From NCBI GenBank assembly GCA_023129535.1, contig JAGMBW010000045.1:1-50815 (forward strand): 50,815 nt of DNA. The letters run 5' to 3'. Below are positions 42,513 through 50,815 of this stretch, piece after piece; position 1 is the stretch's first letter; every line of letters begins with the position of its first letter. Source of the stretch: Desulfobacterales bacterium (GTDB lineage: Bacteria > Desulfobacterota > Desulfobacteria > Desulfobacterales > C00003060). Made by a program: the position numbers and the translations under genes. The notes below the pieces were generated by a model that worked only from the letters and a program-made list of their open reading frames with translations, did no database searches and was not told the DNA's origin.

Positions 42513-43628
42513 CTAATTCATCAACTCTCTGTATACAGCCATCACCCTGTCGGCTACTAACTCCTTAGTGAATTCATTTTCTACTCTTCTTTTTGCATAA
42601 CTCCCATATTTTCTGCTTAGATCAGGATTGGCTAAGAGCACATTGATAGCCGCCGCTAAGGCTTTGATATCCTTTGGTGGTACCACCAACCCGGTTTTTT
42701 CATGTTGGTTCACAAAAGGAACACCTGTGGGCAAATTCGTGCTGACTACTGGCTTCCCACAAGCCATCGCCTCTAACTGGACAATTCCAAAGGCTTCACT
42801 TCTTGAAACAGAAGGTAAAATGAAGATATCACAAGCATGATAAAAGGGTATTAAATGCTCATCGCTTAGATGGTCAAAAAATTTTATCTTTTTTAACAGG
42901 TTCAACTCATTAGTAAGTTCTTTGAGTTCAAGCCCAAGAGGACCTTCCCCAATAATGATCAATTTTGCTTCAATGTATTTCATTGCTCGTATAAGGTATT
43001 CGATGCCTTTATAGTACCGCAACTTCCCTATATAAAGCAAAATCCCGGGGCCATAAAGCGATTTGATCCTCTTCGCCTCAGCTTCTGTCCTCTGCGTAAG
43101 TCTGAATTTCTCAACATCTATTCCTAAAGGGATCACTTCACATTTATCTCTAAAAATACTAAGAAAGGGCGAGTATTCAACATAATTAGGTGACGTGGCT
43201 AGAATAACATCAGCCCTCTTTAGAAATCTCAGTAAAAAATGGCTGTAAACTTTTAGCGATCTTTTTTGACTGATTATATCACTATGCCAGGTAACAACTA
43301 CCCTGCCCAACGGCCTAGTCAGGAGATAGGACATTTCTCCCAAAGGAAAGGGATGGTGAAAATGAATTATGTCAATATTATTACTCTCTTTTTTTAAATA
43401 TAAAGGGAATGCCGGTGCTATTGGCATTCTCAAAATTTTCGGTGTACTAGCAAGCTTTAATATCTCGACGTTACCACTTCTTACCTTCTCGTTTCTAAAT
43501 TTGCTGTTACATACTATGACCTTCATGCTTACATTATATTTCCTTGAAATTTCATGAGATAAATAGAATAGGTGATTTTCCACACCGCCAATTAGAGAAT
43601 ACAATTTATTAATATGAAGGACTTTCAT
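42513..43628 (-). CDS. Family 4 glycosyltransferase
   Basis: GT-B fold retaining glycosyltransferase. The N-terminal domain starts VLHINKLYSLIGGVENHLFY, with the glycine-rich acceptor loop. The C-terminal domain shows LYIGKLRYYKGIEYLIRA, IIGEGPLGLEL and the donor-binding PSVSRSEAFGIVQLEAMACG (EX7E). 371 residues. Its ATG overlaps a TGA belonging to a methyltransferase remnant upstream. It probably adds one sugar to the surface polymer; donor and acceptor cannot be read from sequence. Confidence 0.9.
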   Translation of the reverse strand: MKVLHINKLYSLIGGVENHLFYLSHEISRKYNVSMKVIVCNSKFRNEKVRSGNVEILKLASTPKILRMPIAPAFPLYLKKESNNIDIIHFHHPFPLGEMSYLLTRPLGRVVVTWHSDIISQKRSLKVYSHFLLRFLKRADVILATSPNYVEYSPFLSIFRDKCEVIPLGIDVEKFRLTQRTEAEAKRIKSLYGPGILLYIGKLRYYKGIEYLIRAMKYIEAKLIIIGEGPLGLELKELTNELNLLKKIKFFDHLSDEHLIPFYHACDIFILPSVSRSEAFGIVQLEAMACGKPVVSTNLPTGVPFVNQHEKTGLVVPPKDIKALAAAINVLLANPDLSRKYGSYAKRRVENEFTKELVADRVMAVYRELMN

Positions 43629-43760
43629 AAGAAAGGCTGATTCAACTTATGTAAAGATGCTAAATTGGGAACGCCTATGACAGCTATTCCTCCTTTTTTA
43701 AGCACTCTTTCTCACAAATTCATCACACATCCCTCTTCTTTGGCTTTCTAGCTCACTTAG
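43625..43760 (-). pseudogene. Remnant of a SAM methyltransferase upstream of the glycosyltransferase
   Basis: The minus frame just before the glycosyltransferase reads ERVLKKGGIAVIGVPN and ends QPFL with a TGA that overlaps the next ATG. RVLKKGG..VIGVPN is the familiar post-motif of class I methyltransferases. The frame is closed upstream at 43712, and the continuation DEFVRKS appears in another frame, so the gene is broken. Confidence 0.5.
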
Positions 43761-43797
43761 GTCTTTTCAGAGAGAACGATTAGTGCATCGCCAGAAA

Positions 43798-44673
43798 TCA
43801 GTCATCATCTCGATCATCTTTAAATGTAAAGAAACCCATAAGTTTACCACAAGCAAGAGAAAAGTCGACCAAACACAATTTCTTGTCAACACTTGATAAA
43901 GATATGAATACCACTAAGATAGACTTTAGAATTGACAAGCAGAGTTCTCTAATTGCCCACTTTCCACTAAAAACGCTATAGTGTTTTCTGTACATTGCCC
44001 CTCTTCCAAGGCCATAGCTATAGCCCCTATAAATGACCCTACTACCACTGACGTCTTTGATAATAGTGCTTTGGGATGGATGATAAACATGTATGCTTGG
44101 TGCAAAACAAGCATTGCCCTTATTGTGGAGAATCCTCAATAATAGGTCAGTTTCTTCACTGCCGCCCCACCTTCTTCCCACACCAAGTCTTTCATCGAAG
44201 CCATTTATTATATTAATAGCTTCCTTTCTAACAACCATAGCTGCGCTTTTCACTAAATCATAATTCTTATAATTTACTCGGCACAGCCTCATTCTACTGA
44301 ACCTCTTCAGAGGTAATCCTGTATCAAAAGACAAAACAACACCAGATAATAAATCACAACCCCCGTCTGATAACAACCTGTGAGATTCTTCTAGAAAATT
44401 AGATGCAAGAATACAATCATCATCTGGAAACAGTATGTAATCACCTCGCGCATATTTAAGTCCTAAATTCCTTGAAAAAGATAAGCCTCTGTCTTTCGAT
44501 TTTAGGTGACGAATAAAATCATATTTGGAACAGCATTTTCTGATTTTATCTTTTTCATTTTGATCAACGACTATAACTTCGAATCGCCTATATGACTGAT
44601 TTGCTATGGACAGAATACACTGTTTAAATTCCTGCTCTCGATTTGACGTACATATTATTATAGAGAACAGCAC
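43798..44673 (-). CDS. Family 2 glycosyltransferase
   Basis: GT-A fold: FSIIICTSNREQEFKQCILS at the N-terminus, VIVVDQNEKD, the DXD-like metal site FPDDDCIL and GRRWGGSEETDLLLRI. 291 residues. It starts at a GTG that shares one base with the TAG of the preceding glycosyltransferase gene (TAGTG). The nearby DNA is AT-rich compared with the housekeeping part of the window. The sugar is unknown. Confidence 0.9.
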   Translation of the reverse strand: MLFSIIICTSNREQEFKQCILSIANQSYRRFEVIVVDQNEKDKIRKCCSKYDFIRHLKSKDRGLSFSRNLGLKYARGDYILFPDDDCILASNFLEESHRLLSDGGCDLLSGVVLSFDTGLPLKRFSRMRLCRVNYKNYDLVKSAAMVVRKEAINIINGFDERLGVGRRWGGSEETDLLLRILHNKGNACFAPSIHVYHPSQSTIIKDVSGSRVIYRGYSYGLGRGAMYRKHYSVFSGKWAIRELCLSILKSILVVFISLSSVDKKLCLVDFSLACGKLMGFFTFKDDRDDD

Positions 44674-45635
44674 TACCTTAGCACCTTTATTCCAATCGAT
44701 CTTGCGATGGAATATATCTCAGTATTGATAACAAACAACAATCTTAACAATGTGTAAAACTCAATTGTTTCATTCAGACACCTTTTATATTGTTTCTTCG
44801 CGAGATGGGGACGTCTAGCTCGTAAATAAATGTCGCCCAATGCAATATTATACCAATGTCTAAATTCCTTTGTTGCTTTTTTCCTGATCAAATAATCAAC
44901 ATCTCCTTCACAATCAGCCAATAACCGATATGAATCAATTCCATTTAAGCTTCTCTCACGGCTAAATGCTCCAATTAGCGCGGCTGTTTTATCTTGTACT
45001 TCTCTTTCACGAGAAGATATGTTTTGCTTATTCTTCCTCCACAAATATAGTCGCTCTCTGAGGTTTTCTACTTTGTAGGCTTCTGAAATTCTTCTCCATA
45101 GATCATAGTCTTGGGTCACTTTTAGATAATCTCTGTAAATTCCAACATGATTCAGTGAGGATCTACGAATCATTACACTTCCATGACAAAAACAATTACC
45201 TGTTCTCAAAAACCATCTAATTTTTCTGTTGGAAGATATGACAGAAGGGGTCTCAATAATGCGTCCATATGAATTTATTCTATAAATTCCTGTTCCTATC
45301 ATCGCGTATTCAGGATTGTTGTCTAAGAAACTTACTTGTTTTTCTAATCTATCCGGAATAGAAATATCATCTGAATCCTGTCTGGCAATATATTCACTTT
45401 GTGATACGCAAATAGCCTTATTAAGAGATTTTGTTAGTCCAATATTTTCATGTTGAATTGTCCTTATTCTTGGATCTTTCAAGGAATGAACAATTTTCAT
45501 ACTGTCATCAGTGGAACCATCATTAACAATCATAAATTCAAAGTCATCAAATGTTTGGTTCAAAATACTTTTCACCGATTCTGCCACATTCTTCTCATCA
45601 TTAAATACACTCATAATAACGCTAACTTTTGGCAT
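44673..45635 (-). CDS. Family 2 glycosyltransferase
   Basis: Typical opening VSVIMSVFNDEKNVAESVKS, then MIVNDGSTDDSMKIV and IARQDSDDISIPDRLEKQVS (metal site DSDD), with RSSLNHVGIYRDY and QDYDLWRRI further on. 320 residues; the last hundred form a helical tail with tetratricopeptide-like spacing. It lies 27 bases after the O-antigen ligase gene and overlaps the next glycosyltransferase gene by one base, so the three are one transcription unit. Confidence 0.92.
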   Translation of the reverse strand: MPKVSVIMSVFNDEKNVAESVKSILNQTFDDFEFMIVNDGSTDDSMKIVHSLKDPRIRTIQHENIGLTKSLNKAICVSQSEYIARQDSDDISIPDRLEKQVSFLDNNPEYAMIGTGIYRINSYGRIIETPSVISSNRKIRWFLRTGNCFCHGSVMIRRSSLNHVGIYRDYLKVTQDYDLWRRISEAYKVENLRERLYLWRKNKQNISSREREVQDKTAALIGAFSRERSLNGIDSYRLLADCEGDVDYLIRKKATKEFRHWYNIALGDIYLRARRPHLAKKQYKRCLNETIEFYTLLRLLFVINTEIYSIARSIGIKVLR

Positions 45636-45662
45636 AAAATTCTCACTTCTATTTGATTAAAA

Positions 45663-47093
45663 CTACTTAAGCGGTTCTCTGCCAACAGATTTCTTCAAAT
45701 TTGACAGAACTATAACCATCCCAATAAAATACCAGTTAAAAGGGTCACCAATGAAAGGTCCGGCATTGTGTAAAAATGAATTGATAATGTAACTAGCGAA
45801 GGTTCCTATAAGGCCAATACTAAATGCTTTAACAAAGGGGTCATTTGAATTTCTCCTAAGGCGATTTAGGTACCTGAAGATACATTTGTAAAGGATCAAA
45901 AGCATTATGAAGCCTGGTAATCCATAGTAGACAAGCGTACCTAAAAATTGATTATGTATTCCGGTCTCAAAAACCCGGCCAGCACCCTGGAGATGATATA
46001 GTTTAGAATAATACTTAATAGCATGCGTGTGGAATTCTCCTGCACCGATTCCTATAGGATTGTTAACAAATATCATCAATGCGGCCAGCGCGAGAGCGAT
46101 TCTAGAATGGGCTCCGCCTATTGCAGAAAAAGCCCTCTCTTTCAAAATATCGACATAAAAAATAACAAACATTGAAATTATGACGAGAGAAAGTACACTC
46201 AAGACCTTTATTTGTCTAGTTTTCCCTAAATATAATACTATCACCATTCCAACGATACACCCTGTAATGGCTGACCTTGTTAAACTAAGGAAAAGTGCCA
46301 AAATCATTATAGCCATTGGTATTATAAGGTAGTTTCCGTCTCTCACTGAACCTGCCTTGTTAACAATGATAGAAAAAGTCAAAGGGATCAAACTTCCTAG
46401 CTGGTACGACAATGGAATAGCGTAAAATGCTAATCCCGATATTCTTTTTCTTGAAAGTATCTGCAAACTGATGGGGCTATCATGTGAACTTACAGGCATT
46501 ATATACCTAAATTGCCAGAAGAGATCCCAGTCGAAAAACTGCATTACTCCAACAAAGGCGGAGATGCTAGCCCCAAAAACCGCTGTATATAAAAACATCT
46601 TCAGTTTATACTCATTAGTAATAAAAAAGCTTGTACACAATAATATTAGAAGTGCTGCTGCGAACTTGCCACTAATTATGTATAATGACCTGCCATGAGG
46701 GACACCATTAATAAAGTTAATCACCATAACCCATACAATGAACACAAGAAATATGGAAATAATTCCCTTCAGCTCTTCACTCATTTCTAACTTTTTTCGA
46801 TATAGTATGTTGGCTGTCATCAATATCGTTACATATAGAATTAAATAATTTCTAGCAGGAACCATAAAGACATCGACATATGAAAACCAAAGATCTAATA
46901 ATAAACAAAAGAAAAGCCCATAAATTGGCTTAATCATAATAAATAGAGCCAAAGGGGACAGAAGAAATAAGCCTAATCGTTTCATGTCAGAACCGCACTC
47001 AATTAAAATATATGCGGTAATGAGGCTCAATAAGATAACGCCCAGATATCGAACATATTCATTATCAAATGTGCCAGTTATTATTTTTCTCAC
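45663..47093 (-). CDS. O-antigen ligase/polymerase (Wzy/WaaL family)
   Basis: Polytopic inner-membrane protein with about eleven helices. The large periplasmic loop contains NPIGIGAGEFHTHAIKYYSK and the histidine-rich IHNQFLGTLVYYGLPGFIML, the Wzy_C pattern. 476 residues. Such proteins join a finished glycan to a lipid or protein acceptor, or polymerise repeat units; the sequence does not settle which. It is the first gene of the run with the two family 2 glycosyltransferases. Confidence 0.87.
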   Translation of the reverse strand: MRKIITGTFDNEYVRYLGVILLSLITAYILIECGSDMKRLGLFLLSPLALFIMIKPIYGLFFCLLLDLWFSYVDVFMVPARNYLILYVTILMTANILYRKKLEMSEELKGIISIFLVFIVWVMVINFINGVPHGRSLYIISGKFAAALLILLCTSFFITNEYKLKMFLYTAVFGASISAFVGVMQFFDWDLFWQFRYIMPVSSHDSPISLQILSRKRISGLAFYAIPLSYQLGSLIPLTFSIIVNKAGSVRDGNYLIIPMAIMILALFLSLTRSAITGCIVGMVIVLYLGKTRQIKVLSVLSLVIISMFVIFYVDILKERAFSAIGGAHSRIALALAALMIFVNNPIGIGAGEFHTHAIKYYSKLYHLQGAGRVFETGIHNQFLGTLVYYGLPGFIMLLILYKCIFRYLNRLRRNSNDPFVKAFSIGLIGTFASYIINSFLHNAGPFIGDPFNWYFIGMVIVLSNLKKSVGREPLK

Positions 47094-47161
47094 AGAATCT
47101 ACCGCCTAATATTAAGCTGAAAGTCTCTTTTTATGGCACTCTTTCCTTCACCTCTGCATAG

Positions 47162-47845
47162 ATCTCTCCGAATTGTATTGACGTACCCTCAATTGGCTAT
47201 GAAGCAGAAGAGGTTTTCAGCTGGAATGAAGCCCGCGGGGTAGGATATGTGATTAAGATGACGATGAGGGGTAATATCTGGCCCGATATCTTTTCTATCC
47301 CCAAATCGAGCTACCGTAAGATAGAGACTGAGGCTGGAGAGGTAGAGGTTCTGAGTCTGTCCTTTAAAAGGGAGTGCTGGTCGAAACACAGACGGGTGAT
47401 AGTGATCCGCTGGAAAGAAGAGGCAGATCGCGCTCAGACAAGTCTCTTTGATGCTTTGGGCTATACCTATTCGGTCTTTGTGACGAATTTGAACTGGAAT
47501 GAAGAAGATATTTACCGTTTTTACGACAAACGGGCCGATGTAGAAAATCATATTCGGGAAGGTAAGAACGATCTTTCCATTGACCACATTTCCACCCAAT
47601 ATTTTCATGCTAATGCGGCTGATCTTGAGTTGAAACTTCTGGCTTTGAACCAGGTCATTCTGTTTACAAAAAACATATTGAAGCAACATTCTCCTCGCCC
47701 TTTTGCTTCAACCGTCAGAAGAAAGTGGTTTATGATACCGGCAAAGCTGATTGGACCCGGTCGCCAGTTGATTCTGAAGCTTGCGGACTGGTATCCTTAC
47801 CGGGATGTGTGGATTTCTTACAGAGAGAATCTTGCGAGAACATAG
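47162..47845 (+). pseudogene. IS1380-type transposase remnant (C-terminal part)
   Basis: The open frame from 47162 starts with YEAEEVFSWNEARGVGYVIK, the stretch after the second catalytic Asp of DDE transposases. It includes RRVIVIRWKEE and YRFYDKRADVENHIREGKND, with the conserved glutamate of the YREK-like region, and ends normally. The first half, with the first Asp, is missing; no start or terminal repeats are recognisable at the left end. It interrupts the polysaccharide gene run and is on the opposite strand. Confidence 0.85.
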
Positions 47846-48079
47846 AACAGCCAAACTTTCGTTTCTGCTATCTATTGGGGTCATCGGGGAGGTCTGCCTA
47901 AAAACTGAGTAAAAACAGCACTTTTTCGCCGTTTCGCCCTTCTTTTTGCTAATTTCCTAAGATCGCAAGATCAAGCCGCTTCTTTCCCGGCTGTTTTTAC
48001 TCTATGAAGTCAAATTTTCACTCTTATCTCTGGAATACTTGCGAAATTCGGGATCATTATTATCCTTTTCAAAACAGCC
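47846..48079. other. Spacer after the transposase remnant
   Basis: No gene seen; T-rich tracts near 47920-47950 and 47990. An IS right end may lie here but I cannot identify terminal repeats. Confidence 0.4.
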
Positions 48080-49225
48080 TTAATCATTGCTGCTCAGCAA
48101 TTCTTTATAAAAGGCATATTCTCTATCTACAATCCTATCCAAACTACAGTTTTCACAAACGAATCTTCTTGCATTTTTACCCAGGCAATCACGCAGGTTT
48201 CCATCATTCATCAATACATTAATAGCATGGCTGATAGAATCCGCATTAGTCCCACATAGAAGACCACTATCGTTATGTTTGACAATTTCCGTTATTCCTT
48301 CCACATTCGTGCCTATGCATACCAACCCGCATGCCATGGCCTCAAGGAGCGTTTTGGGCATTCCTTCAAAATAAGAGGATAGAATATAGTACTTATAACG
48401 GTTAAAAATATCCGGCAGCTTGCTGTTCGGCCTAGTTCCCATAAAATTCACCCTTGCCCCCTCGTTTTTTGCATGCTGTTCAAGCGCATCTCTCAACTCC
48501 CCTTTGCCGTACATATCAAGCCTCAAGCCTGTCTTTCTTAGGGCGCTGATCAGGTTGAAGAGGTTTTTCTCCTTGCTCAACCTCCCCACAAAGACTATTC
48601 GATCACCGTATTTTTCATTTTTTTGGGGCTTGAAGAGATCGGTGTCGATAAAATTGGGTATAGTCGCTATACTCTTTTCCGGTCGTCCATACTTATCAGA
48701 TATATATTTTTTATCTCTTTCTGATGTCACTACAGCCCATGTGGCGTGCCTATAAGCCAACCACTCGATCAATCGATATATGAAGATCCTTGATTTCCGT
48801 TTCTTTAATCTCTTTTCAAAAAGAGATAATGTGTAACCAGTCCGAACAATAAGCGACTTATGATAGAGCCATTTGGCAAAAACAGCGCTCCAACTGCCAT
48901 CCATCTGGTTGGTCTTGTAAATATCTGCTTGCATCAGGCACGTTTTTTGTAGAAGAGGCATGAGGAAAGAATAAATCACCTTACCGATTTTGCCTTTGAA
49001 AAAGAGTGGCATGGGAATAACCTGAATACTCGGATGGAGCCGCTTTTCCGCACGCAACTCTTTGGCAAGTTCGGCATCGTGGCTGCCATAAGTAAGCCAA
49101 TACACGGCCTTAAGGTGGCCGCACCTGAGATGCTCTTGATAGATCAGCTTTTCACGGTCAAAAAGACCGGTGTTAACCCAGGTTTCAAGCGATACCCCTC
49201 GGGTAAAGAATAGCGCAAGTATCAT
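48080..49225 (-). CDS. Family 4 glycosyltransferase
   Basis: GT-B fold. After an N-terminal domain with FFTRGVSLETWVNTGLFDRE, the donor half shows IPNFIDTDLFKPQK, IVFVGRLSKEKNLFNLI, MYGKGELRDAL and SSYFEGMPKTLLEAMACGLV (EX7E). 381 residues from the ATG at 49225, whose first bases overlap a TGA of a small upstream frame. It is probably part of the same assembly line as the genes at 42.5-47 kb, separated by the transposase remnant. Confidence 0.9.
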   Translation of the reverse strand: MILALFFTRGVSLETWVNTGLFDREKLIYQEHLRCGHLKAVYWLTYGSHDAELAKELRAEKRLHPSIQVIPMPLFFKGKIGKVIYSFLMPLLQKTCLMQADIYKTNQMDGSWSAVFAKWLYHKSLIVRTGYTLSLFEKRLKKRKSRIFIYRLIEWLAYRHATWAVVTSERDKKYISDKYGRPEKSIATIPNFIDTDLFKPQKNEKYGDRIVFVGRLSKEKNLFNLISALRKTGLRLDMYGKGELRDALEQHAKNEGARVNFMGTRPNSKLPDIFNRYKYYILSSYFEGMPKTLLEAMACGLVCIGTNVEGITEIVKHNDSGLLCGTNADSISHAINVLMNDGNLRDCLGKNARRFVCENCSLDRIVDREYAFYKELLSSND

Positions 49226-49320
49226 GAAATACAACCAGCCGATTGCTTTTTAAAGACCAGCAAAATCATATGTGATGCCCAAGGCCGAAGCAATATATCA
49301 AAGGCCTTTGTGACAAGCAT
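49222..49320 (-). CDS. Possible 32-aa ORF coupled to the glycosyltransferase
   Basis: Reads MLVTKAFDILLRPWASHMIL and ends VFKKQSAGCIS; its TGA overlaps the glycosyltransferase ATG at 49225. LRPWASHMILLVFKK resembles the C-terminal strand of some class I methyltransferases, so it may be the tail of a lost gene. Uncertain. Confidence 0.3.
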   Translation of the reverse strand: MLVTKAFDILLRPWASHMILLVFKKQSAGCIS

Positions 49321-49343
49321 AGTTTTCGATATAGACCAGGCGA

Positions 49344-50174
49344 TTATAATTCGGACCGTAGTATCGCCGCACTCTCTTCTCCCTTTTCTAGCCTTGCCTC
49401 ACACCAGATCTCGCCCCACCGTGTCTCTTTATGAACAATCTCAAGTCCCGCTTGCTCCATCTCTTCGGCAAATGATTCCTGAGTGTATTCGATATAATGA
49501 GTAGAATCCAGCCGGTAATCAACGCCTAATTCCTCCATCAGAGGAACCCGCCAGTCCCGTTCATAAAGCGGCACGCGGATCAGCCAGCGTTTGGGATTTA
49601 GTTTCAACTGAGCTTTTTTTAGAAAACCGACCCGATCTTCCAGATGTTCCAGCACATTTGACATTACCGCGACATCAAAAGATTCATCCGGCAGATCCTT
49701 CAAAACATCCCCATGCACATATCGCACACGCTCATGACTGTATTTCTTTTTTGCTTCAATAAAGGATGCCTCGTTCAACTCGACCGCTGTCACTATTGCC
49801 CCCCCCGCGGCCATATCATACGCAAGAGCGCCGTTTCCACAACCGATGTCAATCACACTTTCGCCACGCTTGAGTCGAGTAACAAAAAAATCATGATAGG
49901 CCATTAAGCGATGTTTTGGGTGCAATCCATCACCATAATCACAGGCCAGTTTGCCGGTAAGAGCGTAAACCTGGTTGTTCAGTTGTAGTAATAGCCGCAA
50001 GCCCGCCTTGGACCCACGCCCGGCAGCTAACAACCAAGCCAGTGCCGCCAATATAGAAACGCAGAGCCGCTCTGGAACCCATTGCAATAATCGTCCTGTA
50101 AAGGCCAGACCTTGTCCTGCAATTTCTTTAATATTTAGCGTAGTTGCGCTCGTCACGGCCGATGACACTTCCAT
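49344..50174 (-). CDS. Class I SAM-dependent methyltransferase
   Basis: The C-terminal 200 residues form the Rossmann domain: VIDIGCGNGALAYDMA (SAM loop), VTAVELNEASF, VRYVHGDVLKDLPDESFDVA and MSNVLEHLEDRVGFL. Residues 1-85 contain hydrophobic helices (VCVSILAALAWLLAAG), suggesting membrane association. 276 residues. It overlaps the upstream gene by 22 bases. In this setting it probably methylates a sugar or lipid-linked intermediate, but the substrate is not readable. Confidence 0.85.
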   Translation of the reverse strand: MEVSSAVTSATTLNIKEIAGQGLAFTGRLLQWVPERLCVSILAALAWLLAAGRGSKAGLRLLLQLNNQVYALTGKLACDYGDGLHPKHRLMAYHDFFVTRLKRGESVIDIGCGNGALAYDMAAGGAIVTAVELNEASFIEAKKKYSHERVRYVHGDVLKDLPDESFDVAVMSNVLEHLEDRVGFLKKAQLKLNPKRWLIRVPLYERDWRVPLMEELGVDYRLDSTHYIEYTQESFAEEMEQAGLEIVHKETRWGEIWCEARLEKGEESAAILRSEL

Positions 50175-50719
50175 TTTTTTGTGTCCCCCGGGGCATCTTC
50201 ACCAAGAAGATCCACTGCAACCGCAATTGCCCAGGTCATCATGGCGGTTCCATGCAGATCACTGACGGGCAACCCCTGGGATACTTTTACCCCGTAATAG
50301 AAGGTCTGGCTTTTTTGTTGAAAAAAAAAGGAAAAACCACCGTCTGACTTTTGAAATCCCGGAACAGCTTCAAGGGCATGAAAAGCTATCTTTCGGATAT
50401 CATCCTGCCTGTATCCAGGCAAGGCTCCTTTCCGCGCCTGCTGCAACACAAATAGCCGATTCAGAATTCCGCCTCCGTCATTTTGAATCGGCTGGACCAA
50501 TGCAAAATCAATCAGTCTTTTAGTATTTGGATATTCCCGATCAACCCATTGCAACCCTGAAAGGACCTTCATCGCTCCATTAATTTTCAAATTGCTTGAG
50601 CATGAACCCCTAAACCATGTTCCGGTTTGCTCATCATGTAATCCTGTTAGTATATTCATAATCTCATCTGTAAGTCTTTCATACGTCTCCGGCCTGCCAA
50701 AATATTTGGAGCTGTGCGG
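50153..50719 (-). CDS. Partial protein of terpenoid-cyclase-like (prenyltransferase/squalene oxidase) type
   Basis: From ATG 50659 (minus) the frame gives 168 residues: GLHDEQTGTWFRGS, QWVDREYPNTKRL, then GGILNRLFVL and GFQKSDGGFSFF, with repeated G-G-F or G-W elements as in alpha/alpha toroids. The frame stays open and protein-like upstream to an in-frame TAA at 50720 (KYFGRPETYERLTDEIMNIL) without a start. It is therefore truncated or frameshifted at its 5' end, or the start lies at 50659. Function unknown. Confidence 0.5.
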   Translation of the reverse strand, partial: PHSSKYFGRPETYERLTDEIMNILTGLHDEQTGTWFRGSCSSNLKINGAMKVLSGLQWVDREYPNTKRLIDFALVQPIQNDGGGILNRLFVLQQARKGALPGYRQDDIRKIAFHALEAVPGFQKSDGGFSFFFQQKSQTFYYGVKVSQGLPVSDLHGTAMMTWAIAVAVDLLGEDAPGDTKKWKCHRP

Positions 50720-50815
50720 TTAGCATTTATTCAATTTTAGCAGTGGGTTATCAAGCCTGTGGATCGTAAGTGCAAAGCAGTGTCACTAAAGGGTAGACAG
50801 CAGGTATGATTCGTG

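Noticed and set aside
47189-47689. Long minus-strand frame opposite the transposase remnant
   Set aside because: It is a shadow of the transposase frame, which has clear DDE-family motifs.

Overview
The window looks like a chromosomal segment of a sulfate-reducing or related Desulfobacterota (old Deltaproteobacteria). This rests on gene content and order: argB-argD-argF-argG-argH followed by lysA-dapF-dapL (the LL-diaminopimelate aminotransferase route), a gene for an H-protein-like polypeptide beside yebC, a small LptM-like lipoprotein gene next to the lysine genes, and hslVU after xerC. No taxonomic marker such as rRNA is present, so the assignment is inference.

Positions 1-31500 are a dense housekeeping region, mostly on the + strand: an acyltransferase (plsC), ftsK, lolA and nadA. 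A minus-strand group follows (radA, rlmE, yebC, gcvH-like). Then come a nucleotide-sugar dehydrogenase, a histidine kinase, a lytic transglycosylase, a divergent phosphoglycerate kinase, tRNA-Glu, a slipin, xerC, hslV-hslU, arginine biosynthesis, lysine/diaminopimelate biosynthesis, folK, a second lytic transglycosylase and pgsA. tRNA-Gly and tRNA-Cys lie at 31.8-32.2 kb.

Positions 32200-37100 are accessory and decayed: a phosphoribosyltransferase remnant at the 3' end of tRNA-Cys, a metallophosphoesterase gene with a 163-bp partial duplicate, a VapB-VapC pair between the two copies, a frameshifted and truncated tyrosine integrase, and non-coding tandem repeats. Positions 37100-50815 form a cell-surface polysaccharide region: a polyprenyl-phosphate sugar transferase, two VanZ-like proteins, a membrane-anchored receiver domain, an EEP-family phosphatase, a TumE/TumA toxin-antitoxin pair with a palindromic operator, four glycosyltransferases, an O-antigen ligase, a methyltransferase and an IS1380-type transposase remnant. 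Part of it (about 43.6-47.1 kb) is clearly AT-richer than the rest.

The most unusual content lies between the genes. Nearly every longer spacer carries an array of a 7-, 8- or 9-bp word, often followed after a short loop by an array of its reverse complement, so the spacer can fold into a long imperfect hairpin. The word differs from spacer to spacer. Heptamer arrays of the form ATGACAA/ATGACCA supply the start codon and the first residues (MTND, MTNE or MTSD) of nadA, argD, argG, argH and dapL. A 63-bp element with constant 16-bp and 14-bp arms and a variable centre of exactly 33 bp occurs three times. In two cases removing it restores the repeat array it interrupts, and in one of these an empty counterpart exists beside another tRNA. 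I do not recognise this element or the inverted-array architecture as a described family in this group; heptamer tandem arrays (STRR) are known from cyanobacteria.
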